This document shows, in pieces, positions 1-10,883 of a DNA stretch of 64,000 nt. The notes beneath the pieces were generated by a model. The model ran no database searches. It saw only the letters and a program-made list of their open reading frames with translations, and was not told the DNA's origin. The number at the start of each line of letters is the position of its first letter. Position 1 is the stretch's first letter. Both the position numbers and the translations under genes were made by a program. This DNA comes from Amycolatopsis sp. QT-25 (lineage in GTDB: Bacteria > Actinomycetota > Actinomycetes > Mycobacteriales > Pseudonocardiaceae): contig NZ_CP120210.1 in NCBI RefSeq assembly GCF_029369745.1, positions 2,232,001 to 2,296,000 on the forward strand. Reading direction: 5' to 3'.

Positions 1-486
1 CCGTTGCGGCTGGACGAACCGAGCGTGCTCGCCGTCGGCCCGCTCCTGCGCGAACTGATCCGCGCGTACACCGACCCGCCGCACGAAGACACCCCGGAAC
101 GCCGGCGGCTACGGGCGGTCTTGCTCGATCGGCTGCGGGCCTCGCCCCAGCAACCCTTGCACCTGCCGACGCCGGAAGACCCCCGGCTGCGTGCCCTGTG
201 CGAGATCCTCAGCGCCGATCCGGCCGACAACCGGACGCTGGCCGCCCTCGGCACCCGCGTCGGGGCGAGCGACCGCACCCTGACCCGGCTGTTCAAGGCC
301 GACCTCGGCCTGACGTTCCCGCAATGGCGCACGCAGCTGCGGCTCTACCGCGCTTTGGTCCTCCTGGCCGAGGGCGCGCCGGTGACCGCGGTGGCGCACG
401 CCTGCGGCTGGTCGTCGACCAGTGCGTTCATCGACGTCTTCCGCCGCGCCTTCGGGCACACTCCTGGCACGCATTACGACCGGTGA
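1..486 (+). CDS. AraC-family transcriptional regulator, C-terminal part (5' end outside window)
   Basis: The reading frame is open from the first base, so the gene starts upstream. The last ~100 residues are a typical AraC/XylS double helix-turn-helix: a first HTH (TLAALGTRVGASDRTLTRLF), then GLTFPQWRTQLRLYRAL, and a second HTH with ACGWSSTSAFIDVFRRAFG. That end pattern is diagnostic of the family. The residues before it would be the end of the cupin-like sensor domain. The effector and targets cannot be told. It converges on the surface protein gene downstream, with a perfect hairpin between them. Confidence 0.88.
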   Translation, partial: PLRLDEPSVLAVGPLLRELIRAYTDPPHEDTPERRRLRAVLLDRLRASPQQPLHLPTPEDPRLRALCEILSADPADNRTLAALGTRVGASDRTLTRLFKADLGLTFPQWRTQLRLYRALVLLAEGAPVTAVAHACGWSSTSAFIDVFRRAFGHTPGTHYDR

Positions 487-583
487 CCGCCGCGGTTTCC
501 GCCACTGCGGCTCCGGAGCGACCGGCCACCCCGGGCATCGACGGCCGTGCCGGCGGACCACGCCGGAACCCGGACCGAGACGA

Positions 584-618
584 AAGCGGGGCCGGTCCAC
601 AGTGGACCGGCCCCGCTT
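584..618. terminator. bidirectional hairpin terminator between convergent genes
   Basis: A perfect GC-rich palindrome has arms 584-600 and 602-618 (AAGCGGGGCCGGTCCAC and its complement); the innermost pairs must open to form a loop. It sits between the end of the AraC gene (+) and the end of the thioester-domain gene (-), so it can serve both. Confidence 0.75.
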
Positions 619-631
619 CGTCGTTCGGTTC

Positions 632-1786
632 TTACGCCTCGCTACGGCGACGGCGCACCAGCAGCACCATCAGCACACCCGCGCCGAGGAGCGCGCCGCC
701 GATCACCAGCGGCATGGTCGCGGAAGCACCGGTGTTGGCCAGCTCGTCGCCACCACCCGACTCGGCGCCACCGGGCGTGGTGGGGGCGGGGGTTTCGGGG
801 CCGGGCGCGCCACCCTGCTTCCAGCTCGCGGTCGCGTTCGCGACGACCGAGGTCTTCTCGGACTCCGCCACGATCAGGGACTGGGCGGGCACCTTGGCGT
901 AGTTCTCGCCCACGAACAGGCGGCCGGTGTCGAGGTGGCCGCTGACCTTCAGCGAGAAGGAGCCGTTGCCGTCCTTGGCGTCCTTGGGGACGTCGATGTA
1001 GACCTTGGTGCCGTCCTTGATGGCGGCGGCCTTGATCTCCTTGCCGTCGGCGTCGGTGACCTTGACACCCTCGGGCAGCTTGCTGGTCAGCTCGGTGATG
1101 TCACCGCTGGTGGCGATGCTGAACGGGCCGAGCTTCGAGCCGGTCGCGCCGGACGCCTTGGCCGGGCCGATGTCGAGGGTCGGCTTCGGCTGCTGGCCGA
1201 TGCCGACGTTGTCCTTGCCGATGAGGTAGTCGTAGACGGCCAGCACGTCGGCGGACTCTTCGGCTTCCTCGTGGGGCAGCGGCTTCTTGCGGTCGAGGTT
1301 CTTGCCGTCACTGAAATGCCAGACGGCGGCCTGCGTCGCGGTGACGGCCTCTTCGACGGACAGGCCGCCGTTCAGCTTGACGTCCTTGCCGAGCGCGCTC
1401 TCGATCTTCTTCACGGCGACCGCCGGGTAGCCGTGGTGCAGGACCCAGTTGATCTTCGCGTTGTTCTTGTTGAACGGCGAAGCGGCGTCCGGGTACTTGT
1501 TCCAGGGGCGTTCGATCATGTCCTGATCGGTGCGCATGCCGACCTCGACCTGCACGCAGTACATCTTGAGCTTGCTGCCGTCGGAGAGCTTCAGTCCGAA
1601 CAGCTTCGCGACGTAATGCTGCCCGCCTTCGAAGTTGACGCTGAAACCCTCGGTGCCGGTGCCTTCGACGACCCGGCCGCGTGCCGCGCCGTCGTCCGCG
1701 AGGGCGGCCGGAGCGGCCATCGTCAGCGCGACGGCCGCGGTGGCCACCGCGATCCCGCCGCGAACCAGAACTGACCTGCCGTGCAT
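632..1786 (-). CDS. secreted thioester-domain (TED) surface protein with LANTG sorting signal
   Basis: 384 residues using ATG at 1786, which has AGGAG four bases upstream; an earlier in-frame start at 1813 lacks this. Residues 1-30 are a signal peptide ending APAALA. The middle matches the TQXA/thioester domain of Gram-positive adhesins: Cys77 in MYCVQVE and Gln152 in TATQAAVWHFSDG would form the internal thioester that binds host or substrate amines. A Pro/Gly-rich linker leads to LANTG (349-353), a hydrophobic helix and RRRR, a class E-type sortase signal. It is therefore likely covalently wall-anchored. Reactivity of the thioester is inferred from family knowledge. Confidence 0.87.
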   Translation of the reverse strand: MHGRSVLVRGGIAVATAAVALTMAAPAALADDGAARGRVVEGTGTEGFSVNFEGGQHYVAKLFGLKLSDGSKLKMYCVQVEVGMRTDQDMIERPWNKYPDAASPFNKNNAKINWVLHHGYPAVAVKKIESALGKDVKLNGGLSVEEAVTATQAAVWHFSDGKNLDRKKPLPHEEAEESADVLAVYDYLIGKDNVGIGQQPKPTLDIGPAKASGATGSKLGPFSIATSGDITELTSKLPEGVKVTDADGKEIKAAAIKDGTKVYIDVPKDAKDGNGSFSLKVSGHLDTGRLFVGENYAKVPAQSLIVAESEKTSVVANATASWKQGGAPGPETPAPTTPGGAESGGGDELANTGASATMPLVIGGALLGAGVLMVLLVRRRRSEA

Positions 1787-2112
1787 GTGTCTCCTATTCC
1801 GAATACGGACCACGAATGCCAGTGCCGAATGCGACCACAGGCCCCGACCGCAACGGCTCGCCCACCTGGGGGATGAGTACTCCCATCGGGCGAGAGCGGA
1901 GCATACAGAGGTCGTACGGGTGGCTACTCAGGGGTATGGCCCTGTCCGAATTGCCCCGAAAGAAGAGTGAACGGGGAGAAAACAATCTTGGGCGAGTAGT
2001 CAACGGGGTATCGATGGAAAGAAACCCACCGGAAGTTCGCGGATGGAGGTACCGCCGCTGCTCCGGCCGCGCTTGAATTGGACCAGACCATTCGACGGCG
2101 ATTGGAGTCCAC

Positions 2113-3297
2113 ATGACGCGACGGCACCTCCGCCGGGGGTTGTCCCTGGTGGCCGGGCTCGCGTTGGCCGGAGCGCTGCTCCCGGCCGCGAGCAGCGCGG
2201 AAACCGTGGAAGCGCGGGGTATTCCGCTCAGCGAGCTGACCGCCACCGCGACCCGGGTCGCGACCGGGCTGGTGAACCCGACCGCGATCACGGCGCTCGA
2301 CGACGGGAGCGGCCGGATCCTCATCGTGGAGAAGAGAGGCGTCGTCCGGGCCTACCATCCCAGGACCGGGCTCGCCGCCAGACCGGTGCTGGACATCAGC
2401 GACCAGGTGAACGGCGCGGACGTCGAACGCGGGCTGCTCGGGCTCGCGATCGCCAAGGACAGGCGCGCGTATGTCGCCTACACCCGCAAGTCCGACAGCG
2501 CGGTGACGTTGGCACGGGTCCGGCTGGACACCGGTGAACTCACCGAACTGCTGACCCAGCCGCATGCCGAATTCCCCAACCACAACGGTGGCCAGCTCGC
2601 CTTCGGCCCGGACGGATATCTCTACTGGGGGATCGGTGACGGTGGTGGAGGCGGCGATCCGCTGGCCAGCGGGCAGCGGCTGGACACGCTGCTGGGCAAG
2701 ATCCTGCGCGTCGACGTCAACCGCGCGTGCCGTCCGCTGCGCTACTGCGTCCCGGCGGGCAACCCGTTCGTGGGGGTCGCGGGCGCGCGGCCGGAGATCT
2801 GGGCGTACGGGCTCCGCAATCCTTGGCGGTTCTCCTTCGATCCGGCCGACGGCTCGCTGTGGATCGGCGATGTCGGCCAGGGCCGGTTCGAGGAGGTCGA
2901 TCACCTCGCGAAGGGCAAGGGCGGCGCGAACTTCGGCTGGTCCTGCAAGGAAGGTCCGGTCGTCTTCGACGAGACGCGGTGCGAGGACGGCGCGACCTAC
3001 CTCGATCCGGTCTTCCACTACGTCTCCGGCACGGAGGGCTGCGCCGTGATCGGCGGGCACGTCTACCGCGGCAGGAAGTACGCCTCGCTGGCGGGCGGGA
3101 CCTACCTCGCCACCGACTTCTGCCAGGGAACCGCCTGGGCCGTCCGCAAGAAGACCGACGGCACCTACGAAAGCGCCCGGATCGGCGAATTCCCGCTCGA
3201 CGCCACCACGTTCGGCACCGACCAGAACGGCGAGCTGTACCTCGCCGACGAAACGCCCGGCGGGCTGCATCGGATCTCGTTCGCCCGCAAGGGGTAG
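2113..3297 (+). CDS. secreted PQQ-dependent glucose/sorbosone dehydrogenase-family protein
   Basis: 394 residues. An Arg-rich signal peptide (RRHLRRGLSLVAGLALAGAL, cut near AASSA/E) is followed by a six-bladed beta-propeller of the GSDH/soluble glucose dehydrogenase type. Recognisable blade motifs are ERGLLGLAI, FPNHNGGQLAFGPDGYLYWG, GDGGGGGDP, GLRNPWRFSFDP, WIGDVGQ and FGWSCKEG. Members oxidise aldose sugars or sorbosone outside the membrane using PQQ and calcium; the substrate here is not known. It is monocistronic and closed by two strong hairpins. Confidence 0.85.
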   Translation: MTRRHLRRGLSLVAGLALAGALLPAASSAETVEARGIPLSELTATATRVATGLVNPTAITALDDGSGRILIVEKRGVVRAYHPRTGLAARPVLDISDQVNGADVERGLLGLAIAKDRRAYVAYTRKSDSAVTLARVRLDTGELTELLTQPHAEFPNHNGGQLAFGPDGYLYWGIGDGGGGGDPLASGQRLDTLLGKILRVDVNRACRPLRYCVPAGNPFVGVAGARPEIWAYGLRNPWRFSFDPADGSLWIGDVGQGRFEEVDHLAKGKGGANFGWSCKEGPVVFDETRCEDGATYLDPVFHYVSGTEGCAVIGGHVYRGRKYASLAGGTYLATDFCQGTAWAVRKKTDGTYESARIGEFPLDATTFGTDQNGELYLADETPGGLHRISFARKG

Positions 3298-3307
3298 CAG
3301 CGGTCTT

Positions 3308-3403
3308 GCGTGGCGATTCGGGCGAGAACCCGAATCGCCACGCACGATCCGCGCGACCCACCGGGGTCCTCGGCCGCGTCCGCCCGGCGCGGCCGAGGAC
3401 CCC
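3308..3403 (+). terminator. two consecutive perfect hairpins after the sugar dehydrogenase gene
   Basis: The first hairpin has 15-bp arms at 3308-3322 and 3329-3343 (loop CGAGAA). The second has 16-bp arms at 3363-3378 and 3388-3403. Both are perfect and begin right after the stop codon. They lie ahead of the next co-directional gene, so they should insulate it from read-through. Confidence 0.75.
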
Positions 3404-3478
3404 GCTCGCGTTTCATCGAGTTTTCATCCCCGCTCCCTAGCGTCATGCCGTCCGGTGAATTCAGTGATGGAGGGTGAC

Positions 3479-4750
3479 GTGGAGCAGACATTCCCAGCCG
3501 GAGGCGCGCAGTGGCCGCCGCCGCAGGGCTGGGTCCCGCAACCGGCACCGGCGCCGCCTGCCCGGAAACCCCGGTGGCTGCTGTACGGCGGTATCGCCGG
3601 GCTGGTGCTGGTGCTCCTCGCCGGTCTGACGACCTGGTTGCCGTGGCCGTCGAAAGCGAGCCGGGCACCCTTCGAGCAAGCGCTGGCCGGGCTCTCTGCG
3701 GCGCCGGCCGTCCGCAACAGCACCTCCGCGGTCGGCGGGATGATCGAAACGGACGTGAAGACCACCGCGTACGGCGAGACGTCCGGCACGATGTCCTTCC
3801 AGGGCAAGAAGATCGAGCTTCTGGTCGTCGGCGGCAAGGTCTTCTTCAAGGCGCCCGACGGCCTGCTGCCCGGGCTGGGCGCGGCCTCGGCGGGTACCGA
3901 GGAGCTCAAGGACCGGTGGATCACCGGCGAGGAAGCGCTGTTCGGCCCGGTCCTGCGGCAGTTCGAGTCCCCGGAGAAGCTCGCCGCCCGCCTGCGCGAG
4001 GCGCTGGAGCGGGCGGAGGAGATCCCCGGCGACCAGAACGAGACCGTCCGGGACGTCCCGGCGCTCAAGGCGAGCACACCCGCGGGGGATCTGTACGTTT
4101 CGAAGGAGGCACCGCACCGGCTTCTCCGCTACTCCGTGAAGAGGCCCGGCGGGATGCCGTCGGTGCCCGAGGCGGGATCACTGCCGCAGACGCCGCCCGG
4201 CGCGGGCCTCGGCGATTCCGATGTGGACGCCCTGTCGCCGTCGGAAACGGTCGAAGTCTACGGGAACCTGATGGCGAACACCCAGAAGCTCTCCGGTGCC
4301 GTCGACACCGGTGTGCGGTTCGACATGGACGGCGCGGCGACGGTGGCGTGCGGCGGCTCGGGCTGCACGGTGACCGCGAACGTGTCCAACTCCGCCTCGG
4401 CGAACAGCGGCGGGAAGGTCACCGGTCAGGTCGACGCCACGATGACCGCGAACGTGACCATCGGCGGCCGCTCGGCGGGCAGCTGCCGGCGAACGGCGAC
4501 CCTGCCGCTGAACGGCTCGGCCTCGATCAGCTGCGTCAACGCCGGCGCCGGAAGTGTCTTCACCGCCGTCGAAGCGGAGAAGAAGGCGGAGGCCGAAGCG
4601 CGGTCGCGGGCCTCGGGCGGGGTGCCGGTCCAGTACCGGATCGAGAGCGTCGCGTCGGTTTCCGTCCTGGCCGAAGCGATCGGCGAGGTCGAGATCAGGC
4701 GGTTGATCGACGAACTCGCGGAACGGCGGTCGAAGGTCGGCGGCAACTGA
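3479..4750 (+). CDS. membrane-anchored secreted protein of unknown function
   Basis: GTG at 3479 is preferred because GGAGG lies five bases upstream; in-frame starts at 3455 and 3467 lack such a site. The protein has a short Pro/Gln/Trp-rich cytoplasmic N-terminus, one membrane helix (WLLYGGIAGLVLVLLAGLTT) and about 360 extracellular residues. The C-terminal part has Cys pairs and a Ser/Thr/Ala-rich stretch (CGGSGCTVTANVSNSASANS). A family of Streptomyces/Amycolatopsis lipoprotein-like or MCE-type sensors is possible, but I do not recognise it. The gene converges on argG. Confidence 0.75.
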   Translation: MEQTFPAGGAQWPPPQGWVPQPAPAPPARKPRWLLYGGIAGLVLVLLAGLTTWLPWPSKASRAPFEQALAGLSAAPAVRNSTSAVGGMIETDVKTTAYGETSGTMSFQGKKIELLVVGGKVFFKAPDGLLPGLGAASAGTEELKDRWITGEEALFGPVLRQFESPEKLAARLREALERAEEIPGDQNETVRDVPALKASTPAGDLYVSKEAPHRLLRYSVKRPGGMPSVPEAGSLPQTPPGAGLGDSDVDALSPSETVEVYGNLMANTQKLSGAVDTGVRFDMDGAATVACGGSGCTVTANVSNSASANSGGKVTGQVDATMTANVTIGGRSAGSCRRTATLPLNGSASISCVNAGAGSVFTAVEAEKKAEAEARSRASGGVPVQYRIESVASVSVLAEAIGEVEIRRLIDELAERRSKVGGN

Positions 4751-4754
4751 GCAC

Positions 4755-4794
4755 AGCGCCGGGCGAACGGCTTCGATGCCGCGCGCCCGGCGCT
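4755..4794. terminator. hairpin between convergent genes
   Basis: Arms AGCGCCGGGCG (4755-4765) and CGCCCGGCGCT (4784-4794) are perfectly complementary. The hairpin sits between the stop codons of the membrane protein (+) and argG (-). Confidence 0.65.
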
Positions 4795-4831
4795 TTCGCG
4801 TCCCGGATGATCGGGTCGGTCGGTGTTCGAT

Positions 4832-8067
<3,236 letters not shown>

Positions 8068-8155
8068 TCGGCGTCACTCGAAAGAGTGGCAATCCGAGTG
8101 CTCAGTGGTTCCGAATACCCGGTAAGAGTCCGAAAAACAAATGGAGTGATTTTCC

Positions 8156-8833
8156 GTGAGCAAGCTTCGCGTCGCAGGAATCGGTTTCACCGCGGTGGCC
8201 GCACTGGCCCTGACCGCGTGCAATGGCAGCGACAGCGCCTCGTCCGGCGGTTCGAGCAGTGCCCCGGCGCCCGCCCCGTCCTCCTCGATGTCGGCCCCGA
8301 TGTCCAGTGCCGCCTCGGGTGAGGGCGTCACCACCAACGCCGACGTGTTCGGCCCGGCCTGTTCGCAGCTGCCGCAGGGCAGTGCCCCGGGTTCGCTGGA
8401 CTCCATGGGCCCGCAGCCCGTGGCCAGCGCCGCCTCGACCAACCCGCTGCTGACCAAGCTGGTCGCCGCGGTCAAGGCCACCAACCTGGTGGACACCCTC
8501 AACAGCCAGCAGGCCATCACCGTGTTCGCCCCGGCGGACCCGGCCTTCGCCGCCCTCGGTGACGCCAAGTTCGCCGAGCTGGCGGGCAAGCCCGACCAGC
8601 TGGCCCCGATCCTGCAGTACCACGTCGTGGGCAAGCGCTACGACGCCAAGGGCCTGGAGTCGGCCAAGTCCCTGGAAAGCCTCAACACCGCGGGCGGCCC
8701 GGTCAAGATCGAGGGCTCCGGCGACAACATGACCGTCAACGGCGCCAAGATCCTGTGCGGCAACATCCCCACCAAGAACGCCACCGTCTTCGTCATCGAC
8801 AAGGTCCTCACCCCCGGCACCAACAAGAACTGA
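8156..8833 (+). CDS. fasciclin (FAS1) domain lipoprotein
   Basis: 225 residues from GTG at 8156, with GGAG nine to ten bases upstream. Residues 1-22 form a lipoprotein signal with lipobox LTAC (Cys22). A Ser/Ala/Pro linker leads to one FAS1 domain: NPLLTKLVAAVKA, LNSQQAITVFAPADPAFAAL and ILQYHVVGKRY are its hallmark segments. It resembles mycobacterial MPT70/MPT83-type surface proteins. It likely works with the upstream molybdoprotein, which is an inference from adjacency. Confidence 0.88.
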   Translation: MSKLRVAGIGFTAVAALALTACNGSDSASSGGSSSAPAPAPSSSMSAPMSSAASGEGVTTNADVFGPACSQLPQGSAPGSLDSMGPQPVASAASTNPLLTKLVAAVKATNLVDTLNSQQAITVFAPADPAFAALGDAKFAELAGKPDQLAPILQYHVVGKRYDAKGLESAKSLESLNTAGGPVKIEGSGDNMTVNGAKILCGNIPTKNATVFVIDKVLTPGTNKN

Positions 8834-8845
8834 GTCCCACCCCGT

Positions 8846-8885
8846 GATCGCGGTGGCCACGCCCTCGGGCGCGGCCACCGCGATC
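8846..8885. terminator. hairpin between convergent fasciclin and Asp23-operon genes
   Basis: Perfect 13-bp arms GATCGCGGTGGCC (8846-8858) and GGCCACCGCGATC (8873-8885) lie between the fasciclin stop (8833) and the end of the minus-strand operon (8894). Confidence 0.7.
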
Positions 8886-8893
8886 TTCGGTTG

Positions 8894-9199
8894 TCAGGGA
8901 ACGAGCGCGGCGGCGTCCACGTCGGTCACCACGAGACGCAGCCTCGCGTTCTCCCAAGGGGTTCCGGTCAGCACCGCGCGCAAGGCGGCCCCGGCGACCT
9001 CCGTGAGCGGCGGGATCGGCACTTCCAGCGCGACGACGCGGAGCTCGACGACGTTCTCGGTGATGTCGACGGCCATCACGTCGAGATCCCACGGCACCGC
9101 CGAGGCGGCGGCCGTGGTGGACGGCGTCGCCGCGCGCAGCCCCGGTACGTCGCGGAGCGCGCTCAGCAGCGACGCGGTCAGTTCGGAACGCGCGGTCAC
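8894..9199 (-). CDS. small protein of unknown function, last gene of sigma/Asp23 operon
   Basis: 101 residues. It overlaps the upstream Asp23 gene by four bases (GTGA/ATGA type), so it is translationally coupled. The sequence has VMAVDITENVVELRVVALEVPIPPLTEVAGAALRAVL, an alternating beta/alpha pattern like Asp23/DUF322 domains, and no membrane segment. I infer a divergent Asp23-type partner of the two genes before it. Confidence 0.7.
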   Translation of the reverse strand: MTARSELTASLLSALRDVPGLRAATPSTTAAASAVPWDLDVMAVDITENVVELRVVALEVPIPPLTEVAGAALRAVLTGTPWENARLRLVVTDVDAAALVP

Positions 9200-9591
9200 G
9201 ACAGCCCTCCACGGATTTCGATGTCCAGAATGGACACCGACACGGCCGACGGGGTGAGCCCGGTCGCCTCGGTGACCGCCCGGCTGACGGCACGCTGCAC
9301 CGCGGTCGCGGTCGCGGCCGCCTGGTCCAGGCCGGAAAGTGAAAGGTCGATCTCCACCCGCACGCCGTCCTGGTCGACGAACGCGCGGACTCCTTCGGTG
9401 GGCGCCGGTTCGAGTCCCTTGATCCGCTGCCGCGCGATCCGGGTCAGCGAGCCCGCCAGTCCGCGCAGCCCGGGTTCCAGCCGTACCACGCCGGGGACCT
9501 TCGCCGCGGCGTGCGCGGCGACCGCCGCTATGACGGGCGGGGAGATCACCGTCTCGGTCAGTTGTCCGGCGGGGGCGTGCTCAGGCGTCAT
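9196..9591 (-). CDS. Asp23/Gls24 (alkaline-shock) family protein
   Basis: 131 residues from ATG at 9591, overlapping the end of the upstream gene by about ten bases. The core VISPPVIAAVAAHAAAKVPGVVRLEP ... GVRAFVDQDGVRVEIDLSL ... VQRAVSRAVTEATGLTPSAVSVSILDIEI is the Asp23 (DUF322) domain in order. Such proteins are cell-envelope stress factors in Gram-positives. It is part of the sigma/anti-sigma operon and so is probably an envelope-stress output. Confidence 0.85.
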   Translation of the reverse strand: MTPEHAPAGQLTETVISPPVIAAVAAHAAAKVPGVVRLEPGLRGLAGSLTRIARQRIKGLEPAPTEGVRAFVDQDGVRVEIDLSLSGLDQAAATATAVQRAVSRAVTEATGLTPSAVSVSILDIEIRGGLS

Positions 9592-10147
9592 AGATGTCCT
9601 CCACCACCAGATCGAGCCGGGCCAGGCGAAGACCCACCCTGGCGCCCGCCGCCGCCGTGACCCGCTCACGGACCACGTCCAGCGAGTCACCGTCGAAATC
9701 ATGGGCGATCGCCAGGCTCAGTTCCACGTGCACGGCCAGCGAGTCGGCGGCTTCGCCCGACCGGTGGACCCGGCAGTGTCGCGCGCGGACGCCGTCCACC
9801 GAATCCGCGGCGAACCGCAGCACCGCCGCGACCGCCTGATCGCTCACCCGGACCTCTCCCGGTTCCGGGCTGGCCAGCGGCACCAGGTCGCGGCGCCGGA
9901 CCTCGGCGCGGATCGCGGACATGATGCGGCCGGTGAGATCCGCCGACGGCTCGGTGTCGTCGTCGACCAGTTCCCTGGTCAGCCCGCGCAGCACCCGGAG
10001 GCTGTCCTGGGTCGCCCGGCAGTGCGGACAGCCGAGTTCGTGCGCGTCCGCGCGTCCCGCGTCGACCTCGTCGAGACGGTCCCAAACCAGTTCGACGTCC
10101 CGGCCGCACGGGAGCAGGTAGTCCTGAGTCGCGTGGTTCATCGCCAT
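9581..10147 (-). CDS. zinc-finger anti-sigma-like protein fused to an Asp23-like domain
   Basis: 188 residues from ATG at 10147 (GGAGG ten bases upstream); ATG at 10141 is an alternative. Residues 36-43 read HELGCPHC, exactly the H-x3-C-x2-C signature of zinc-binding anti-sigma factors, with Cys14 nearby. The C-terminal half (SDQAVAAVLRFAADSVDGVRARHC ... VERVTAAAGARVGLRLARLDLVVEDI-like text) resembles Asp23. The gene overlaps the sigma factor stop, the usual layout for a sigma/anti-sigma pair. No membrane helix is present, so it would be a soluble anti-sigma. Confidence 0.75.
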   Translation of the reverse strand: MAMNHATQDYLLPCGRDVELVWDRLDEVDAGRADAHELGCPHCRATQDSLRVLRGLTRELVDDDTEPSADLTGRIMSAIRAEVRRRDLVPLASPEPGEVRVSDQAVAAVLRFAADSVDGVRARHCRVHRSGEAADSLAVHVELSLAIAHDFDGDSLDVVRERVTAAAGARVGLRLARLDLVVEDIYDA

Positions 10148-10719
10148 GGCGCCATCACCTCCGCCAACTCCGCTCGTGCTCGTGCGATGCGTCCGCGCAC
10201 CGCGGTGGTGGTCGCCCCGATCGTCTTCGCGATCTCGTCGTAGGAGCGGCCGTGGACCTCCCGCAGCAGCCAGCAGGCCCGTTGTTCGGCGGTCAACCGG
10301 TCCAGGGCGCCGGTCAGCGCCGCCAGTTGCGCGCTCGTCTCGGCCGCGCGCTCCGGCCGCCCCACCGAACCGGTGGATTCCTGCTGGTCCAGCTCGACGT
10401 CGGCCACCGGCTTCCTGGCGCGGATCACGTTCAGGCACCGGTTGGTCGTCGTCCGGTAGAGCCAGCCGACGAACGCCGCGTCCTCCTGCAGCTGGTCGAG
10501 CCGCCGCCAGGCGACGAGGAACACCTCCTGGACGACGTCCTCGGCGTCCCCTTTGTTCCCCAGCATCCGCAGCGCCAGCCGGTACATCGGCCCTTGGAAC
10601 CGCAGGACGAGCTGCTCGTACGCGCGGATCTCGCCGTCGCGGGCGCGCGCCACGAGCGTCGCGTCGTCCAGCACCGTTTCGCCGGCCGCGGGCGCCTCAC
10701 TTCTCGTCGACGTCGTCAT
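10138..10719 (-). CDS. ECF-type RNA polymerase sigma factor
   Basis: 193 residues from ATG at 10719 (AGGTG six bases upstream). Region 2 is YEQLVLRFQGPMYRLALRMLGNKGDAEDVVQEVFLVAWR; region 4 is LDRLTAEQRACWLLREVHGRSYDEIAKTIGATTTAVRGRIARARAEL, with a short linker as in ECF factors. It directs RNA polymerase to a small stress regulon. The next gene, with a ZAS motif, overlaps its stop codon and probably holds it inactive. A nine-codon mini-ORF overlaps its start. Confidence 0.92.
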   Translation of the reverse strand: MTTSTRSEAPAAGETVLDDATLVARARDGEIRAYEQLVLRFQGPMYRLALRMLGNKGDAEDVVQEVFLVAWRRLDQLQEDAAFVGWLYRTTTNRCLNVIRARKPVADVELDQQESTGSVGRPERAAETSAQLAALTGALDRLTAEQRACWLLREVHGRSYDEIAKTIGATTTAVRGRIARARAELAEVMAPWR

Positions 10720-10745
10720 CGAGCGCACCTGTGCAGCGCCGTCAT
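10716..10745 (-). CDS. nine-codon leader ORF overlapping the sigma factor start
   Basis: MTALHRCAR with a GGGAG site upstream; its TGA overlaps the sigma-factor ATG (ATGA). This geometry could couple sigma-factor translation to the leader. It is short and may be chance. Confidence 0.3.
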   Translation of the reverse strand: MTALHRCAR

Positions 10746-10883
10746 GCCGAAGCTCCCTTCACGTCGCCTACGTCCGGTGGCAACCCCTGAGACACCGCTT
10801 CCCCGGAAACGTCACGCGGAAAACCCAGCCGATCACGGGACGACGGATCGCGCACGCCGAACTCAAGTGATCACCTCCTCGAA

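Noticed and set aside
422..1774. 450-codon open frame opposite the thioester-domain gene
   Set aside because: Shadow of the real gene: composition is Gly/Val/Ala noise and the opposite strand has signal peptide, motifs and anchor.
1924..3345. 473-codon frame opposite the sugar dehydrogenase
   Set aside because: Antisense to clear propeller motifs; no recognisable protein sequence.
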